From: Alloacidobacterium dinghuense
GTDB taxonomy: Bacteria; Acidobacteriota; Terriglobia; Terriglobales; Acidobacteriaceae
Assembly (NCBI RefSeq): GCF_014274465.1
Contig: NZ_CP060394.1
Location: 5,952,001 to 6,016,000 of the forward strand
Reading direction: 5' to 3'
Length of the DNA stretch: 64,000 nucleotides
Shown piece after piece: positions 26,125 to 35,503 of the stretch (its first letter is position 1; the number at the start of each line of letters is the position of its first letter). The notes under the pieces were generated by a model, which made no database searches, was not told where the DNA came from, and saw nothing but the letters and a program-made list of their open reading frames with translations. Made by a program: the position numbers and the translations under genes.

Positions 26125-27375
26125 TCAGGCCAGCACCTGAGCGTATGCGACTTCTACTTTTCGTGCACTCTGCTGGATGGTGAAGTGTCCAAGGACACGC
26201 TCTCTACCAGCCGCCCCCATTGACTCCGCTGTCTGCGGAGCCTCCAAGAGTGTGCAGATCGCCGAACTTAGGGCCGAGGCGTCGGCCATCGGAACCAATA
26301 ATCCCGTCGTGCCGTGTACTACGATTTCCGGCACGCCGCCGCCATTCGTGGCCACGACAGGCTTGCCAGCCGCCATCCCCTGCACAATGACTTGCCCAAA
26401 CGGTTCACCAGTTGTGGATGCGTGAACCAGAATATCCAGCTTACAGATAAGGTCGGCTACATCATTACGAAAACCGGTGAACTCTACGGCCTGTCCGATT
26501 CCTAGTGTTCTCGAGAGCTCGTGCATTTCCAGTTCGTATTGCTGCTCTTTGAAGAGCGCCGCCCCAATGATCTGGAAGTGCGTTTCAGGGAATCGTTTAA
26601 GAACGTCAGCTGCAGCCTGCAGAAAGATGTGCTGGCCTTTCCAGGGGCAGATGCGGCCTACTAAGCCGATCCTTACCTTGTGGTTGGTATTCGAAGTTTT
26701 TAGAGGCGATGATCCAGGCTGTTCGTATGCACGGATGTCTACTCCGGAAGCGACGGCCATGCTTGGCCGAACTCCCTTCAGTTGCAACGTCTCGATCGTA
26801 GCGGCTGAATTTCCGATGATGAAGTCGGGAATGAGCCTGCACAATTTACGCATCACATGTACGGCCGGCTTTGGCAAATAATCTTCTGTGATGCGGTCGC
26901 GCATATGCCAGATAACTGGCGTCTGCGTGAGTTTGCCGGCTATTCCGCCCAGTATGTCAGCCTTAAGCGAGTTGGTGTGGATGAGCTCGATGTTGTGCGT
27001 GTGAATGAAGTCAATCAGACGCAACACGTATGCAAGGATATTGAAAGCGGTCTTCAGTTGAACAATGCTAGATGAGCCAAGAGTATCCTTGCGCGTGTGC
27101 AAAACATCAGGACTAATCTCCAGAATATGGAGCTCGGCAATGCCTCGAAGCCGATCCGCGAGTGGGCCATCTGCGCCAAGCAGGACAATCGGCATAACGC
27201 GAGAACGATCGAAAAATTGGATTAAGTCCAGAAGGGCAATCTCGCCACCGCCTAACTGAGCGGTATGGTCGAAGAGCAAAACGCGTGTCGGCGAGACGGG
27301 AGTACGCCCTCGCGGAGAGATCTGCGCAAGTTCCCGGTGTTGCGGGTGGTCGTCTGATCTTGTTTGTACGTTCAT
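26125..27375 (-). CDS. GT4 family glycosyltransferase with altered EX7E motif
   Basis: About 416 residues from ATG 27375; an in-frame GTG at 27405 would add 10 residues, and neither has a good ribosome binding site. The domain starts at VLLFDHTAQLGGGEIALLDL. The donor side contains GRICPWKGQHIFLQA and EPFGQVIVQGMAAGKPVVA, in which the second Glu of the usual EX7E motif is Gln. It converges on the glycosidase gene with a 16-bp gap and is divergent from the next GT4. It probably adds a sugar to the repeat unit; the Gln change could affect rate or donor use. Confidence 0.85.
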   Translation of the reverse strand: MNVQTRSDDHPQHRELAQISPRGRTPVSPTRVLLFDHTAQLGGGEIALLDLIQFFDRSRVMPIVLLGADGPLADRLRGIAELHILEISPDVLHTRKDTLGSSSIVQLKTAFNILAYVLRLIDFIHTHNIELIHTNSLKADILGGIAGKLTQTPVIWHMRDRITEDYLPKPAVHVMRKLCRLIPDFIIGNSAATIETLQLKGVRPSMAVASGVDIRAYEQPGSSPLKTSNTNHKVRIGLVGRICPWKGQHIFLQAAADVLKRFPETHFQIIGAALFKEQQYELEMHELSRTLGIGQAVEFTGFRNDVADLICKLDILVHASTTGEPFGQVIVQGMAAGKPVVATNGGGVPEIVVHGTTGLLVPMADASALSSAICTLLEAPQTAESMGAAGRERVLGHFTIQQSARKVEVAYAQVLA

Positions 27376-27542
27376 GGAAAACGAGGCAAATCTCCTGCTG
27401 CTCACAAAGTAATGGATGCTTCTTTCACGAATAAAGAAAAGTAATGAAAAGGCAGTGGACTAGCGTTTATGCGCATCAAATCTAGTAAAACCGTGCGCTA
27501 CACTGACATAGAAATCCTACTAGCCAGGCAAGGGAACATCTG

Positions 27543-28700
27543 GTGAATCATTCCGCATCATCTAGAATTTCATCCTTGCACATTGCTATCTCCTGGGCCA
27601 CGGAGGGTGCTGGCGGTTCCGGTCGCGTCACTGCTGATCTTGCCAAATATCTTCCAGCTCAAGGTATTGACGTTTTGGGCGCAGTTTCTGCTCCGCCAAA
27701 CGTAGCAGAGGTAACCGGCGGAAAAATTCTGAACGTTGCGCCTGGTGCGTCTTCGACTTGGAGCCGCATGCTGGGAGCGCGTAAAACTATTACTCAAATC
27801 ATAAACGAGAAGCAACCGCAGATTGTTGCTTCACATTTTGCCTTGTATACGTTCCCCGCACTGGACAGGTTGAAGCGTTCAACCCACGTCGTGCATTTTC
27901 ATGGGCCATGGTCTGATGAATCCCGCGAAGAAGGCGCAGACAAGGTAACAGCGGCGGTGAAACATTGGGTTGAAGAGACGGTGTATAGCAAAGCGGCTCG
28001 CGTGATCGTACTGTCGCGCGCATTCGCAGATTTGGCCACACGATCCTATGGAGTACCGGAAGCTATTGTTCGCATCATTCCCGGAGCAGTGGATCTGGAA
28101 CGATTTGCGGTAAGCGAGAGTCGTCAGCAGGCAAGAGAGACTCTCGACTGGCCGAAGGACAGAAGAATCCTCGTTTCGGTCAGACGATTGGCGAATCGCA
28201 TGGGGTTGGGAACATTAGTTGCTGCCATGCAGCGCGTAACGAAAGAATATCCCGACACGATTCTCTATATCGCGGGGAAAGGGCGATTGCGTGAGGCACT
28301 GCAGGCACAGATAGAGGAGTCAGGCCTGCACCAACATGTAAAGCTCCTGGGTTATGTGCCGGACACCACGCTGCCATTGCTATATCGGGCTGCGGATATG
28401 AATATTGTTCCAACGCTGGCCCTGGAGGGCTTTGGTCTTGTAGCAGCAGAGGCACTAGCAGCGGGAACGCCTTCGATTGTGACGCCTGTCGGTGGTTTGC
28501 CGGAAGTGGTTGCGCCACTCTCTGAGAATCTTATTTTTCCGTCCTCAAAGCAGGAAGACTTGGAACAACATCTGCTGACGCAGTTATCCCACCCGGAGTT
28601 ATTACCGTCTGAACAAGCGTGCAGGTCCTACGCCGCGGAACACTTCAATGCGAGTCTAATGGCAATGCGGACCGCGGCTGTTTATAGAGAAGTACTTTAG
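27543..28700 (+). CDS. GT4 family glycosyltransferase
   Basis: 385-residue GT-B enzyme. The N-terminal loop EGAGGSGRVTADLAKYL (about 18-34) is glycine-rich as expected. The donor domain has SVRRLANRMGLGTLVAAM, LLGYVPDTTLPLLYRAADM and the intact EX7E motif EGFGLVAAEALAAGTPSIV (about 301-319). GTG start at 27543. It lies 66 bp before the second glycosidase-like gene on the same strand and is presumably co-transcribed with it. Confidence 0.88.
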   Translation: MNHSASSRISSLHIAISWATEGAGGSGRVTADLAKYLPAQGIDVLGAVSAPPNVAEVTGGKILNVAPGASSTWSRMLGARKTITQIINEKQPQIVASHFALYTFPALDRLKRSTHVVHFHGPWSDESREEGADKVTAAVKHWVEETVYSKAARVIVLSRAFADLATRSYGVPEAIVRIIPGAVDLERFAVSESRQQARETLDWPKDRRILVSVRRLANRMGLGTLVAAMQRVTKEYPDTILYIAGKGRLREALQAQIEESGLHQHVKLLGYVPDTTLPLLYRAADMNIVPTLALEGFGLVAAEALAAGTPSIVTPVGGLPEVVAPLSENLIFPSSKQEDLEQHLLTQLSHPELLPSEQACRSYAAEHFNASLMAMRTAAVYREVL

Positions 28701-28766
28701 GCTAATAATGCCGATTTCCAACTTTAATCGACCGACTTCGCTCATCGTCACACGCGGGAGGTGTAT

Positions 28767-30056
28767 ATGCGTCGAGTTCTAAATCCTTCAGCATGCTTTA
28801 TCGCTGCATGCGCCGTTTTCACGGTTCTGCTACTGACCAGACCATGCCTTGCACTTGAAACGGAGCAAGCAAAGGACACGCAGACTTTTGTCGACAGTAT
28901 CGGCGTTAATACGCATATCAATTATTTCGACCGGCTCTACGGAAATTTTGATTTGCTTAAGCAGCGGCTTGAAGAGTCTGGGATACGTCACGTCCGCGAC
29001 GGTGCGGTGCTGCAAAACGACGCTTACAATCGGCTCGTTTACGGGCGATGGAAGACACTGGCAAGCTTTGGGGTTAAGTTCGATATGTGTTTCGATCCGC
29101 GAGGATCGATCAAGCAGCCCAGCCCGGAACAAATCAGCAAATTGCTCGACTTGGCTGGTGGATCGGTAGAAAGCATCGAAGGGCCAAACGAACTTGATAT
29201 CAGCAAGAAGCCTGCATGGATTGACGTTGCTCACAACTATCAGCAAGCTCTATTTACAGCAGCTAAGCAGGTTCCCGCCGCCACAGAACTGAATTTTGTC
29301 GGTCCATCCATGGCGTTCGTAAAGAATGCGCAGCGAGTTGGGGACATCTCAGAGTTTGTCACGCGCGGCAATCTGCACACATACGCTGCTGGCGGCATGC
29401 CGGATAGCTTGTACGCCAAACAGGCGCAGCAGGCAACAGCGATGTACGGACAGAAACCGCTGATTGTGACGGAGACCGGTTATCACAATGCCATGAATAA
29501 TCATGGCTCGCAGCCTCCAATATCCGAAGCGGCTGGCGCGAAATATATTCCACGGCTATATTTTCAGTCGTTCAACGCCGGAATCGAAAAAACATATCTC
29601 TACGAATTTTTTGACGAAGGCAATGACCCGGCCCAAACAAATCAGGAGTTTCACTTTGGATTGGTTCGCTATGATGGCACTCCCAAGCCTGCGTTTGTGG
29701 CCATGCGAAATCTGATTTCGATCCTGCGGGACAACTCTGGCGGTCCTGCGAGCGCCGGTATGCTTTCTTATCAGATCAGCGATGAATCACCAAACCTCGC
29801 GCATACACTGCTTCGCAAGCGCAATGGTGCGTACTACCTTGCCATCTGGCAGGAGGTCCCAAGCTACGATACCAAGACGCAAACCGATCTGGTCGTGCAG
29901 GCTGTACATGAGAGCATCTCTTTTCCAAAGGCTTTCCGGCACATCAATCTCTACAACCCGATGGAAAGTGCCAGCCCAATCCAGCAGTGGAGCAAAGCGG
30001 CAAAGGTCGACGTGAATATTCCAGATCACGTACTTGTTCTTGAGATGTTGCCGTAA
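28767..30056 (+). CDS. Secreted TIM-barrel glycosidase-like protein of the exopolysaccharide locus (paralogue B)
   Basis: 429-residue exported protein with signal peptide (MRRVLNPSACFIAACAVF, cleaved near 30). ATG 28767 is chosen over GTG 28761 because GGGAGG ends 5 bp before it. Candidate catalytic Glu142 lies in ESIEGPNELD and Glu236 in IVTETGYH, a clan GH-A pattern. The C-terminal region (about 320-429) is a beta domain. It matches the paralogue at 24849 in order and spacing of motifs but overall identity is modest. It is encoded just after a GT4 and faces the other exopolysaccharide genes, so it likely trims or releases the polymer in the periplasm or outside. Confidence 0.75.
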   Translation: MRRVLNPSACFIAACAVFTVLLLTRPCLALETEQAKDTQTFVDSIGVNTHINYFDRLYGNFDLLKQRLEESGIRHVRDGAVLQNDAYNRLVYGRWKTLASFGVKFDMCFDPRGSIKQPSPEQISKLLDLAGGSVESIEGPNELDISKKPAWIDVAHNYQQALFTAAKQVPAATELNFVGPSMAFVKNAQRVGDISEFVTRGNLHTYAAGGMPDSLYAKQAQQATAMYGQKPLIVTETGYHNAMNNHGSQPPISEAAGAKYIPRLYFQSFNAGIEKTYLYEFFDEGNDPAQTNQEFHFGLVRYDGTPKPAFVAMRNLISILRDNSGGPASAGMLSYQISDESPNLAHTLLRKRNGAYYLAIWQEVPSYDTKTQTDLVVQAVHESISFPKAFRHINLYNPMESASPIQQWSKAAKVDVNIPDHVLVLEMLP

Positions 30057-30095
30057 GGAAAGCGCTCAACCCGAGGCTGCGGGTAAGCAGGAGTT

Positions 30096-31178
30096 TCATA
30101 ACGACATCTTGATTGCGGTCGCCGGAGTCAATTCGAGATAGACGTTTTCCACTTCCTCAGCCATGCGAGCAGTTGTAAATACCTCAGTGTTTTGTCGCGC
30201 TCTGTTTTGCCAGTCGCGGCGGAGTTCATCATTGTCAAGCAGCAAACGTAGGGCGTTTGCAAGCGCTCGGGGATCGCGCGGAGGGACGAGCATTCCTGCT
30301 TTGCCGTCCTCCAATGCTTCAGGAATGCCATCGACGTTCGTGGCGATGATCGCGCAGCCGGCTTGGCGGGCCTCGGAGAGAACGAGGCCGAACGACTCGC
30401 GCCTGGAAGCGAGAACGAAAATATCCGACGAGAGAAGATACGCTTGGGGTCTGCTTTGAAAGCCCTCGAAATGGATACGATCGCGAAAGGGTGATTCTGC
30501 TGCCAACTGTTCAAATAGCTTGCGTTCCGGTCCGTCTCCTACAAGATATAGATGCGAGTCGACAAAATCCCCGGCAATCATGTTGAACGCAGCGATCAAC
30601 TCATGGATGCCTTTCCGATGGTTCATGCCGGCTACTGTTGTGATTGCCGGGCGCTGCAACCTTGCTGGCGCAACTGCTCCTTCCTGAGTGGCACGAGCAC
30701 CATTCAAGGTGCCATTGAGAACCACACGTAGCTTTGACTGGCGTATGCCCTGCTTCTGCATGGATTTGCTGACAGATTGGCTGACTGCGATGATGCGGTC
30801 AGCGAGCCCCATGAGGATCGAAGCCTTGTCGTGTACATTGTGCAGGTGCGCTACGAGGGGTATGTGCCTCGCCCGCGACCACAACCAGGAGATCAGCAGG
30901 CCAACGCGCATATGAGCGTGGATAATCTCCGGCTCAAATTCAGCAAGAATTCTTCGGAATTCCATGCAAGCCGCGAACAATTGTTTGGGCGAGCGTGTTT
31001 GGTCGAGATGGTAAAAGGTAATTCCATATTGCTGGAGCAGCGGCTCATATCCGCCGTGACCACTGGCAAACGTGACGAGGTGTCCTGCTTTGCGCTGTTC
31101 TATAGCGAGATCAACAGCGAGATTAACGATTCCGTTTCCGCGATCGGAAACGTGATTCATCACGTGTAGGATGCGCAT
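30096..31178 (-). CDS. GT4 family glycosyltransferase
   Basis: About 360 residues from ATG 31178 (MRILHVMNHVSDRGNGIVNLA), the typical GT4 opening; a longer frame would add 20 residues that overlap the upstream gene. The donor domain shows GMNHRKGIHELIAAF, HFEGFQSRPQAYLLSSDIFVLAS and the EX7E motif RESFGLVLSEARQAGCAIIA. It follows the polymerase gene with a 4-bp gap and is the last gene of the flippase-polymerase-GT operon. It probably acts on the lipid-linked repeat. Confidence 0.88.
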   Translation of the reverse strand: MRILHVMNHVSDRGNGIVNLAVDLAIEQRKAGHLVTFASGHGGYEPLLQQYGITFYHLDQTRSPKQLFAACMEFRRILAEFEPEIIHAHMRVGLLISWLWSRARHIPLVAHLHNVHDKASILMGLADRIIAVSQSVSKSMQKQGIRQSKLRVVLNGTLNGARATQEGAVAPARLQRPAITTVAGMNHRKGIHELIAAFNMIAGDFVDSHLYLVGDGPERKLFEQLAAESPFRDRIHFEGFQSRPQAYLLSSDIFVLASRRESFGLVLSEARQAGCAIIATNVDGIPEALEDGKAGMLVPPRDPRALANALRLLLDNDELRRDWQNRARQNTEVFTTARMAEEVENVYLELTPATAIKMSL

Positions 31179-31182
31179 GGGA

Positions 31183-32646
31183 TTAGCTTGCAATGGCCGC
31201 AGGCGGAGATACCGAAGCCTGAGCGGTGCCTGGGTCATGATTCAGATCGAGCGCATTCACCGTTTCGCACTCGGCAATACAAAGCCCAATACAGCACCAG
31301 AGAAGAAACCCGACGGGCCCGGAGATGACGTTGTTAAACGGAGCCTCTATTGCGATCGCTAACAATGTGGCCTTGGCCCCAATCAGCGCGCCGGAAGTGC
31401 CTCGTGTACTGAAAATGCCAAAGCCAAGCAATAGAAGGCCAAGGCCGAAGATTGTTGTCCCCAATAACCCGAGCGAAAAGAGCGAAGCCGTGATGCTGCT
31501 GTCTTGTTGCGATATTGCGCCAGGCGGCGCCGACTGGTCGCCGCTGCCCGCGTCGGCTGAAAGCCCGTGGCCGAATGGATTGTCGATCATGGTTTGGACC
31601 ACGGTGTTGTAATCGTGCATCCGAGCTTCATAACTGCTGTCATGTTGAGGATCGGCAAGTGAATTGAAACGCATCATCACGATCGTATTGACTTCTGGCA
31701 CCTGCAGCGCGACGAATGAAACGATAAGGCAGCAACCAACCGCGGCCACAATGCGAATGCGCTGGCGGTTGGGCATCAAGCAGAAGAGATAAAGAACTCC
31801 GACAGTCAGCCCCATCCAGGCTGTTCGACTAAGAGATAGCACCAGCGAGATGAAGCCGGCGGGAATTGCAAGATAGCGGATCTTCAAATGTGATCGCAGT
31901 GCGACCAGCAATCCAGCAGCGCAAAATGCGGCAAACACCTGCGGAGAATTCATTGTGCTGAAGACACGCACTTGAAATGGTTCCGGTAACCCGATGGATT
32001 GGAGATCGGATTGGATCATCCATTGCGCGTCCCACTCCGGCAGCATGAAAAACTGATAGATTCCATATGCGCCGATCACGAAGAGGCCGATGACCATTGC
32101 CATTTCAAAGCTTTTATAGATGGACTCGTGCTCCGAACGTTCACCAAAGAGAAAGAGTGCGAAAAGTGGAGGCATTGCCCAAGCGATGACCGCCTGCGGA
32201 AGTCCGGTGAAGGTGAGATGGAGAATCCCGACGAAAACTCCATAGCAAACCGCAGCCAGGGCAAAGAGCAAAGGCATCGTTCGCCGCGTCAAGACTTGAG
32301 ATAGCTTTGGTACTAGAAAGAGTGCGGCGACGCCGATCGAAACATAAGGCGCAAGAAGGATGAGGTTTAGGGTGCCTCCGGCGCGCCATTCAACAACCCT
32401 GCGAACAAATGGCGTGAGAAGCCAGAGCCAGCAGATAAAGGCAGTATATGCCGGCTTGGAACGCCTGATAACAAACAGGCTAACCAGAAAACACGAAGCT
32501 GGATAAAAGACGATCGCAGCACGAGCGAGCGGCGAAAAAGCCACCAGAGCATTTGTCAAAATGAAGACGAGAAAGACCCATGTCACGCGCGCTTTCTTTT
32601 CCGGGCTTCCTAATTGATCCGGAAGATTGCTGCGATGCAGTGTCAT
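31183..32646 (-). CDS. O-antigen ligase/polymerase family membrane protein (Wzy candidate)
   Basis: 487-residue polytopic protein with about 11-12 TMs, first at about 23-40. A Wzy_C-type region is seen: LSLSRTAWMGLTVGVLYLF (about 272-290), a periplasmic loop with SSYEARMHDYNTVVQTMIDNPFGHGLS (about 337-363, catalytic-type Arg/His loop), then three more TMs. The protein would polymerise undecaprenyl-linked repeats on the periplasmic face. Its start overlaps the flippase stop by 4 bp (ATGA-type), so flippase and polymerase are coupled. Ligase and polymerase cannot be told apart by sequence alone; the Wzz and flippase neighbours favour Wzy. Confidence 0.85.
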   Translation of the reverse strand: MTLHRSNLPDQLGSPEKKARVTWVFLVFILTNALVAFSPLARAAIVFYPASCFLVSLFVIRRSKPAYTAFICWLWLLTPFVRRVVEWRAGGTLNLILLAPYVSIGVAALFLVPKLSQVLTRRTMPLLFALAAVCYGVFVGILHLTFTGLPQAVIAWAMPPLFALFLFGERSEHESIYKSFEMAMVIGLFVIGAYGIYQFFMLPEWDAQWMIQSDLQSIGLPEPFQVRVFSTMNSPQVFAAFCAAGLLVALRSHLKIRYLAIPAGFISLVLSLSRTAWMGLTVGVLYLFCLMPNRQRIRIVAAVGCCLIVSFVALQVPEVNTIVMMRFNSLADPQHDSSYEARMHDYNTVVQTMIDNPFGHGLSADAGSGDQSAPPGAISQQDSSITASLFSLGLLGTTIFGLGLLLLGFGIFSTRGTSGALIGAKATLLAIAIEAPFNNVISGPVGFLLWCCIGLCIAECETVNALDLNHDPGTAQASVSPPAAIAS

Positions 32647-34007
32647 GCTGCCTCCGCTGCGCGGCGCCGGCGAAACATTGCTCGTAGCTCTTCGAAATCA
32701 CGCAGGCGCGGCATGAGATCAGGCAGAGGTGCTTTCAGGAACAATCGAAATCCCAGGAAAACAAAAATCAGACGCGCGATTGTGGAGGCCAGGAGAGCGA
32801 CCACTGCTCCCAGAATGTGCCATCTGGGAATGAGTACGAGCATGAGGGGAATACTCAATGAGAGGCCGGTTCCTTGGAGGAAAGTAACAATACCTGGTCG
32901 GCCCAGCGCCATAAATGCCTGCGCCAATACAAAAACACAGCCAGAGAGGGTGACTTCTATCAGTAGGATGCGGAACGCGTTCAGCGCACCCATGTAGGCT
33001 TTGCCGTAGAGCACTCTAAGAAGAATCGGGCCGAAGATATAAACCACGACAGCAAAGAACGAAGTCACCAACATGCTGACACGCGCCGACTTCTCACTCA
33101 TCTTGAGGACTGATTCTTTCGGAAGTCCGGAAGCCTTTGGGAAAAGCACACTCACAACTGAGTTCTGGAAAACATTGAGTGTGCGGGTAAGACTCAAAAT
33201 GACAACGTATGAGCCCATCTCTGCCGGTGTTAGCAGGTTTACGACTAAAACCTGGTCGACCTGGAATGCAAGTGTGCCAAGAATATCAATGCCATACGAG
33301 CGGACGCCGAAACTAAGAAGAAGCTTGCCGATGTCCAGACTCGGCTTCAGCCCATGGACGTATGGGCGTACCTGAAGCATGAGGTAGTAGAACGGAGGGA
33401 TTGCTGCTACTACATAACAAAGTGCGGAATTAAACGGTGTAAGCGCATGAAACAGAGCGAGCACAATCAATGGAATGATCGTGGCTACGGGCGTAAGGAT
33501 CTGCATTAAGTTGGAGGAGGTGAAGGATCCTGCGGCCTCTAGAATCGATTTTCCTGTGTAAGTAAGAGAGCAAATCGGAGTGATAATCAAAAACCACTGG
33601 GCGTAGCGGATGACCGGCGCAGGGTATCGCTGCATCCAGTGAGGTAAGAAGACTACTCCGATCAAAGTTACAAGAATGCCTGTACCCAAGCTCATCAGAA
33701 GCCCAGTGGCGACAATATCGTAGCGCTTTTCCGGATGACGCCGATAGGCGTGAACCAGAGAGCTAGGTATACCTAGCGACGAAAGATAAGAAAGAAACTG
33801 GGACCAAAGAATCATTGCCGCGAGCTGACCACGGCCCGCCGGCATCAACGCGCGCGCGGTAATGATACCCGTACCGGCGTTGATAGCCTGAATCAGGATC
33901 TTACTGCCGATCGTCTGGGCTATCGCGTGGGCGCCTCGTTGCCGGGACGCTGGCGCGGGATCATTCCATGCGGGGTTCGGAGCAACATTTACCTCCGCTG
34001 TGCTCAT
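32643..34007 (-). CDS. Polysaccharide flippase (Wzx-like, MOP superfamily)
   Basis: 454-residue protein with about 12-14 TMs, of the polysaccharide biosynthesis/MATE-like family. It would flip the lipid-linked repeat across the inner membrane. The start has GGAGGAGGAAGG upstream. The N-terminal 30 residues are soluble, then TM1 begins at IGSKILIQAINAGTGIITA (about 33-51), with the RALMPAGRGQLAAM motif typical for this family. It overlaps the polymerase gene by 4 bp. A 207-bp gap separates it from the upstream OPX gene, so it may have its own promoter. Confidence 0.9.
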   Translation of the reverse strand: MSTAEVNVAPNPAWNDPAPASRQRGAHAIAQTIGSKILIQAINAGTGIITARALMPAGRGQLAAMILWSQFLSYLSSLGIPSSLVHAYRRHPEKRYDIVATGLLMSLGTGILVTLIGVVFLPHWMQRYPAPVIRYAQWFLIITPICSLTYTGKSILEAAGSFTSSNLMQILTPVATIIPLIVLALFHALTPFNSALCYVVAAIPPFYYLMLQVRPYVHGLKPSLDIGKLLLSFGVRSYGIDILGTLAFQVDQVLVVNLLTPAEMGSYVVILSLTRTLNVFQNSVVSVLFPKASGLPKESVLKMSEKSARVSMLVTSFFAVVVYIFGPILLRVLYGKAYMGALNAFRILLIEVTLSGCVFVLAQAFMALGRPGIVTFLQGTGLSLSIPLMLVLIPRWHILGAVVALLASTIARLIFVFLGFRLFLKAPLPDLMPRLRDFEELRAMFRRRRAAEAA

Positions 34008-34214
34008 GCGGCGGTCCTTCCTCCTCCAATAACACTACGCTTTGCGGAACGTCTGCGCTCTCCCTTAGAGAAGATTCTGGCAAAGCCCACGCGATTCACT
34101 CTTGGATGGCATAGATCGCGCACAGAGCCGCCTGTCCGGTTTGAAATCTGGAAACATGTAATCGAAACGTCGCAGTCCGTGCTGGCCCTACTCAAATTCC
34201 GCCGTGTAGTCGCC

Positions 34215-34862
34215 TCAGAAAACACTTGAAGGTGCAAAACTTGAGCTGAACGAGAACGCATGCATATAACGTGCAAAATGCTCCATCTTGTTGGCGGGCA
34301 CAAGCAGCATATCTCCGGGCTGGAGCACCATATCTTGCTCCAGTTTTGCCGTCTTGTTGATGTTGTGTAGGTTGAGTTCACGAACTTCACCCATGTCAGC
34401 ATTGATATGGCGGAAGACCACAATTTTGGTGTCCTTGGCACTTAGCTTGAACCCTCCTGCCATCATGACTGCCTGCATCGCAGTCATGTTCTCGCGGAGA
34501 TCAATTCTGCCAGGCTGGAGCACTTCACCGCCAACGATGACATAGGGTCGCTGAAAGCTGCTCAAAATCAGATTCAGTTCCGGATCATTCAGTCGTTCGG
34601 AGTCCTTTTTGATAATCAGATCGTGCGCCTCGTCGAGGGTCAAACCTTCCAGATGAACATCTCCGGCAACATTGAGGCTGGCATAGCCGTCAGGCTGAAT
34701 TGTGACCGATTGATTGTACTCAGGCGTCAATCGATAACTAAGATCGACGACATCTCCCACGTGTAGGGTATAACGCGGTCGCTTATGCAACTGATCATCG
34801 GCATGCACAATAGACGCAATCAATAACGTAGCGAGCAACAGTCCGATACCTTTCATTTTCAT
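34215..34862 (-). CDS. Short OPX polysaccharide export protein (Wza-like)
   Basis: 215-residue exported protein with a signal peptide (GIGLLLATLLIASIVHA, cleaved near 21; no lipobox Cys seen). The Poly_export domain runs from YTLHVGDVVDLSYR (about 31-44) to about 105, followed by one SLBB domain (VGGEVLQPGRIDLRENMTAMQAVMMAGG, about 110-137) and LQPGDMLLVPANK. It is about 160 residues shorter than Wza and lacks a recognisable outer-membrane helix region, so it would need a separate outer-membrane pore or is of the minimal OPX class. It is last in the wzz-kinase-OPX operon, 11 bp after the kinase-like gene. Confidence 0.88.
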   Translation of the reverse strand: MKMKGIGLLLATLLIASIVHADDQLHKRPRYTLHVGDVVDLSYRLTPEYNQSVTIQPDGYASLNVAGDVHLEGLTLDEAHDLIIKKDSERLNDPELNLILSSFQRPYVIVGGEVLQPGRIDLRENMTAMQAVMMAGGFKLSAKDTKIVVFRHINADMGEVRELNLHNINKTAKLEQDMVLQPGDMLLVPANKMEHFARYMHAFSFSSSFAPSSVF

Positions 34863-34873
34863 GACTTACCCCC

Positions 34874-35503
34874 TTAGTTCGCCGCTAGTCGTCGATAGAT
34901 CCATTGAGGAACAAAGTATTTCCGTTTATTGAGAATGTGGCCGTAAATGACGCCGCCTGCAGCCTGAATCTGACGTTCGGCATGCAGCACCTGGTGAGCC
35001 TGCGTACGATTTGCTTCGACGACGAGGAAAACACCGTCTACCAGCGATGCTATGCCCAGGACATCTCCACTGATTCTCAGCGATGGACAATCGATCAGCA
35101 CATAGTCGAAGTGCGATCTGAGCTTATCAATACTGTCCTGGCGGATTTGCCGACTGCCGTGCCAATTAACAGACAAATCTGGGCTGCCTGATGCAAACTC
35201 GGGTTCTTCTTCCTCTTCAATTGTCCCGTCAGCTCTTGGACTGAGAATCATCGCCGTAGATGTTGGAGATGGCAGGGCGCGTGTCTGGAGATATGCCAGG
35301 TCCACGCGAGCGACGCGCTCCGGAGCCTGCGTCCCGAGCTCGTTCGAGAGTGCGCGCACCACGTGCGTGACGCCTTCTCCTGATTGAGCAGATGTAAAAC
35401 AAAGTACGATGCCTTTGTCAGATTCAGCTCGAGGTTGCTGGAGGACGTTGTAAATCAAACCCTGAAAGATGGTGCCATAAGACTGCATATCTCGTCCCTT
35501 CAT
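34874..35503 (-). CDS. BY-kinase-like (CpsD/CapB) protein without the Walker A lysine
   Basis: 209-residue cytoplasmic protein of the CpsD/CapB tyrosine-kinase fold. The Walker A stretch reads TSAQSGEGVTHVV: the invariant Lys before Thr is Val45. The A' motif is also altered (VARVDLAYLQTR), while Walker B is kept (FDYVLIDCPSL, about 133-143). The usual C-terminal Tyr cluster is absent; only isolated tyrosines occur. A Glu-rich acidic insert (EEEEEPE, about 96-102) is present. ATG overlaps the Wzz stop by 1 bp (TGATG), so it is coupled to its membrane activator. It likely controls polymer length through binding rather than catalysis (inference). Confidence 0.85.
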   Translation of the reverse strand: MKGRDMQSYGTIFQGLIYNVLQQPRAESDKGIVLCFTSAQSGEGVTHVVRALSNELGTQAPERVARVDLAYLQTRALPSPTSTAMILSPRADGTIEEEEEPEFASGSPDLSVNWHGSRQIRQDSIDKLRSHFDYVLIDCPSLRISGDVLGIASLVDGVFLVVEANRTQAHQVLHAERQIQAAGGVIYGHILNKRKYFVPQWIYRRLAAN

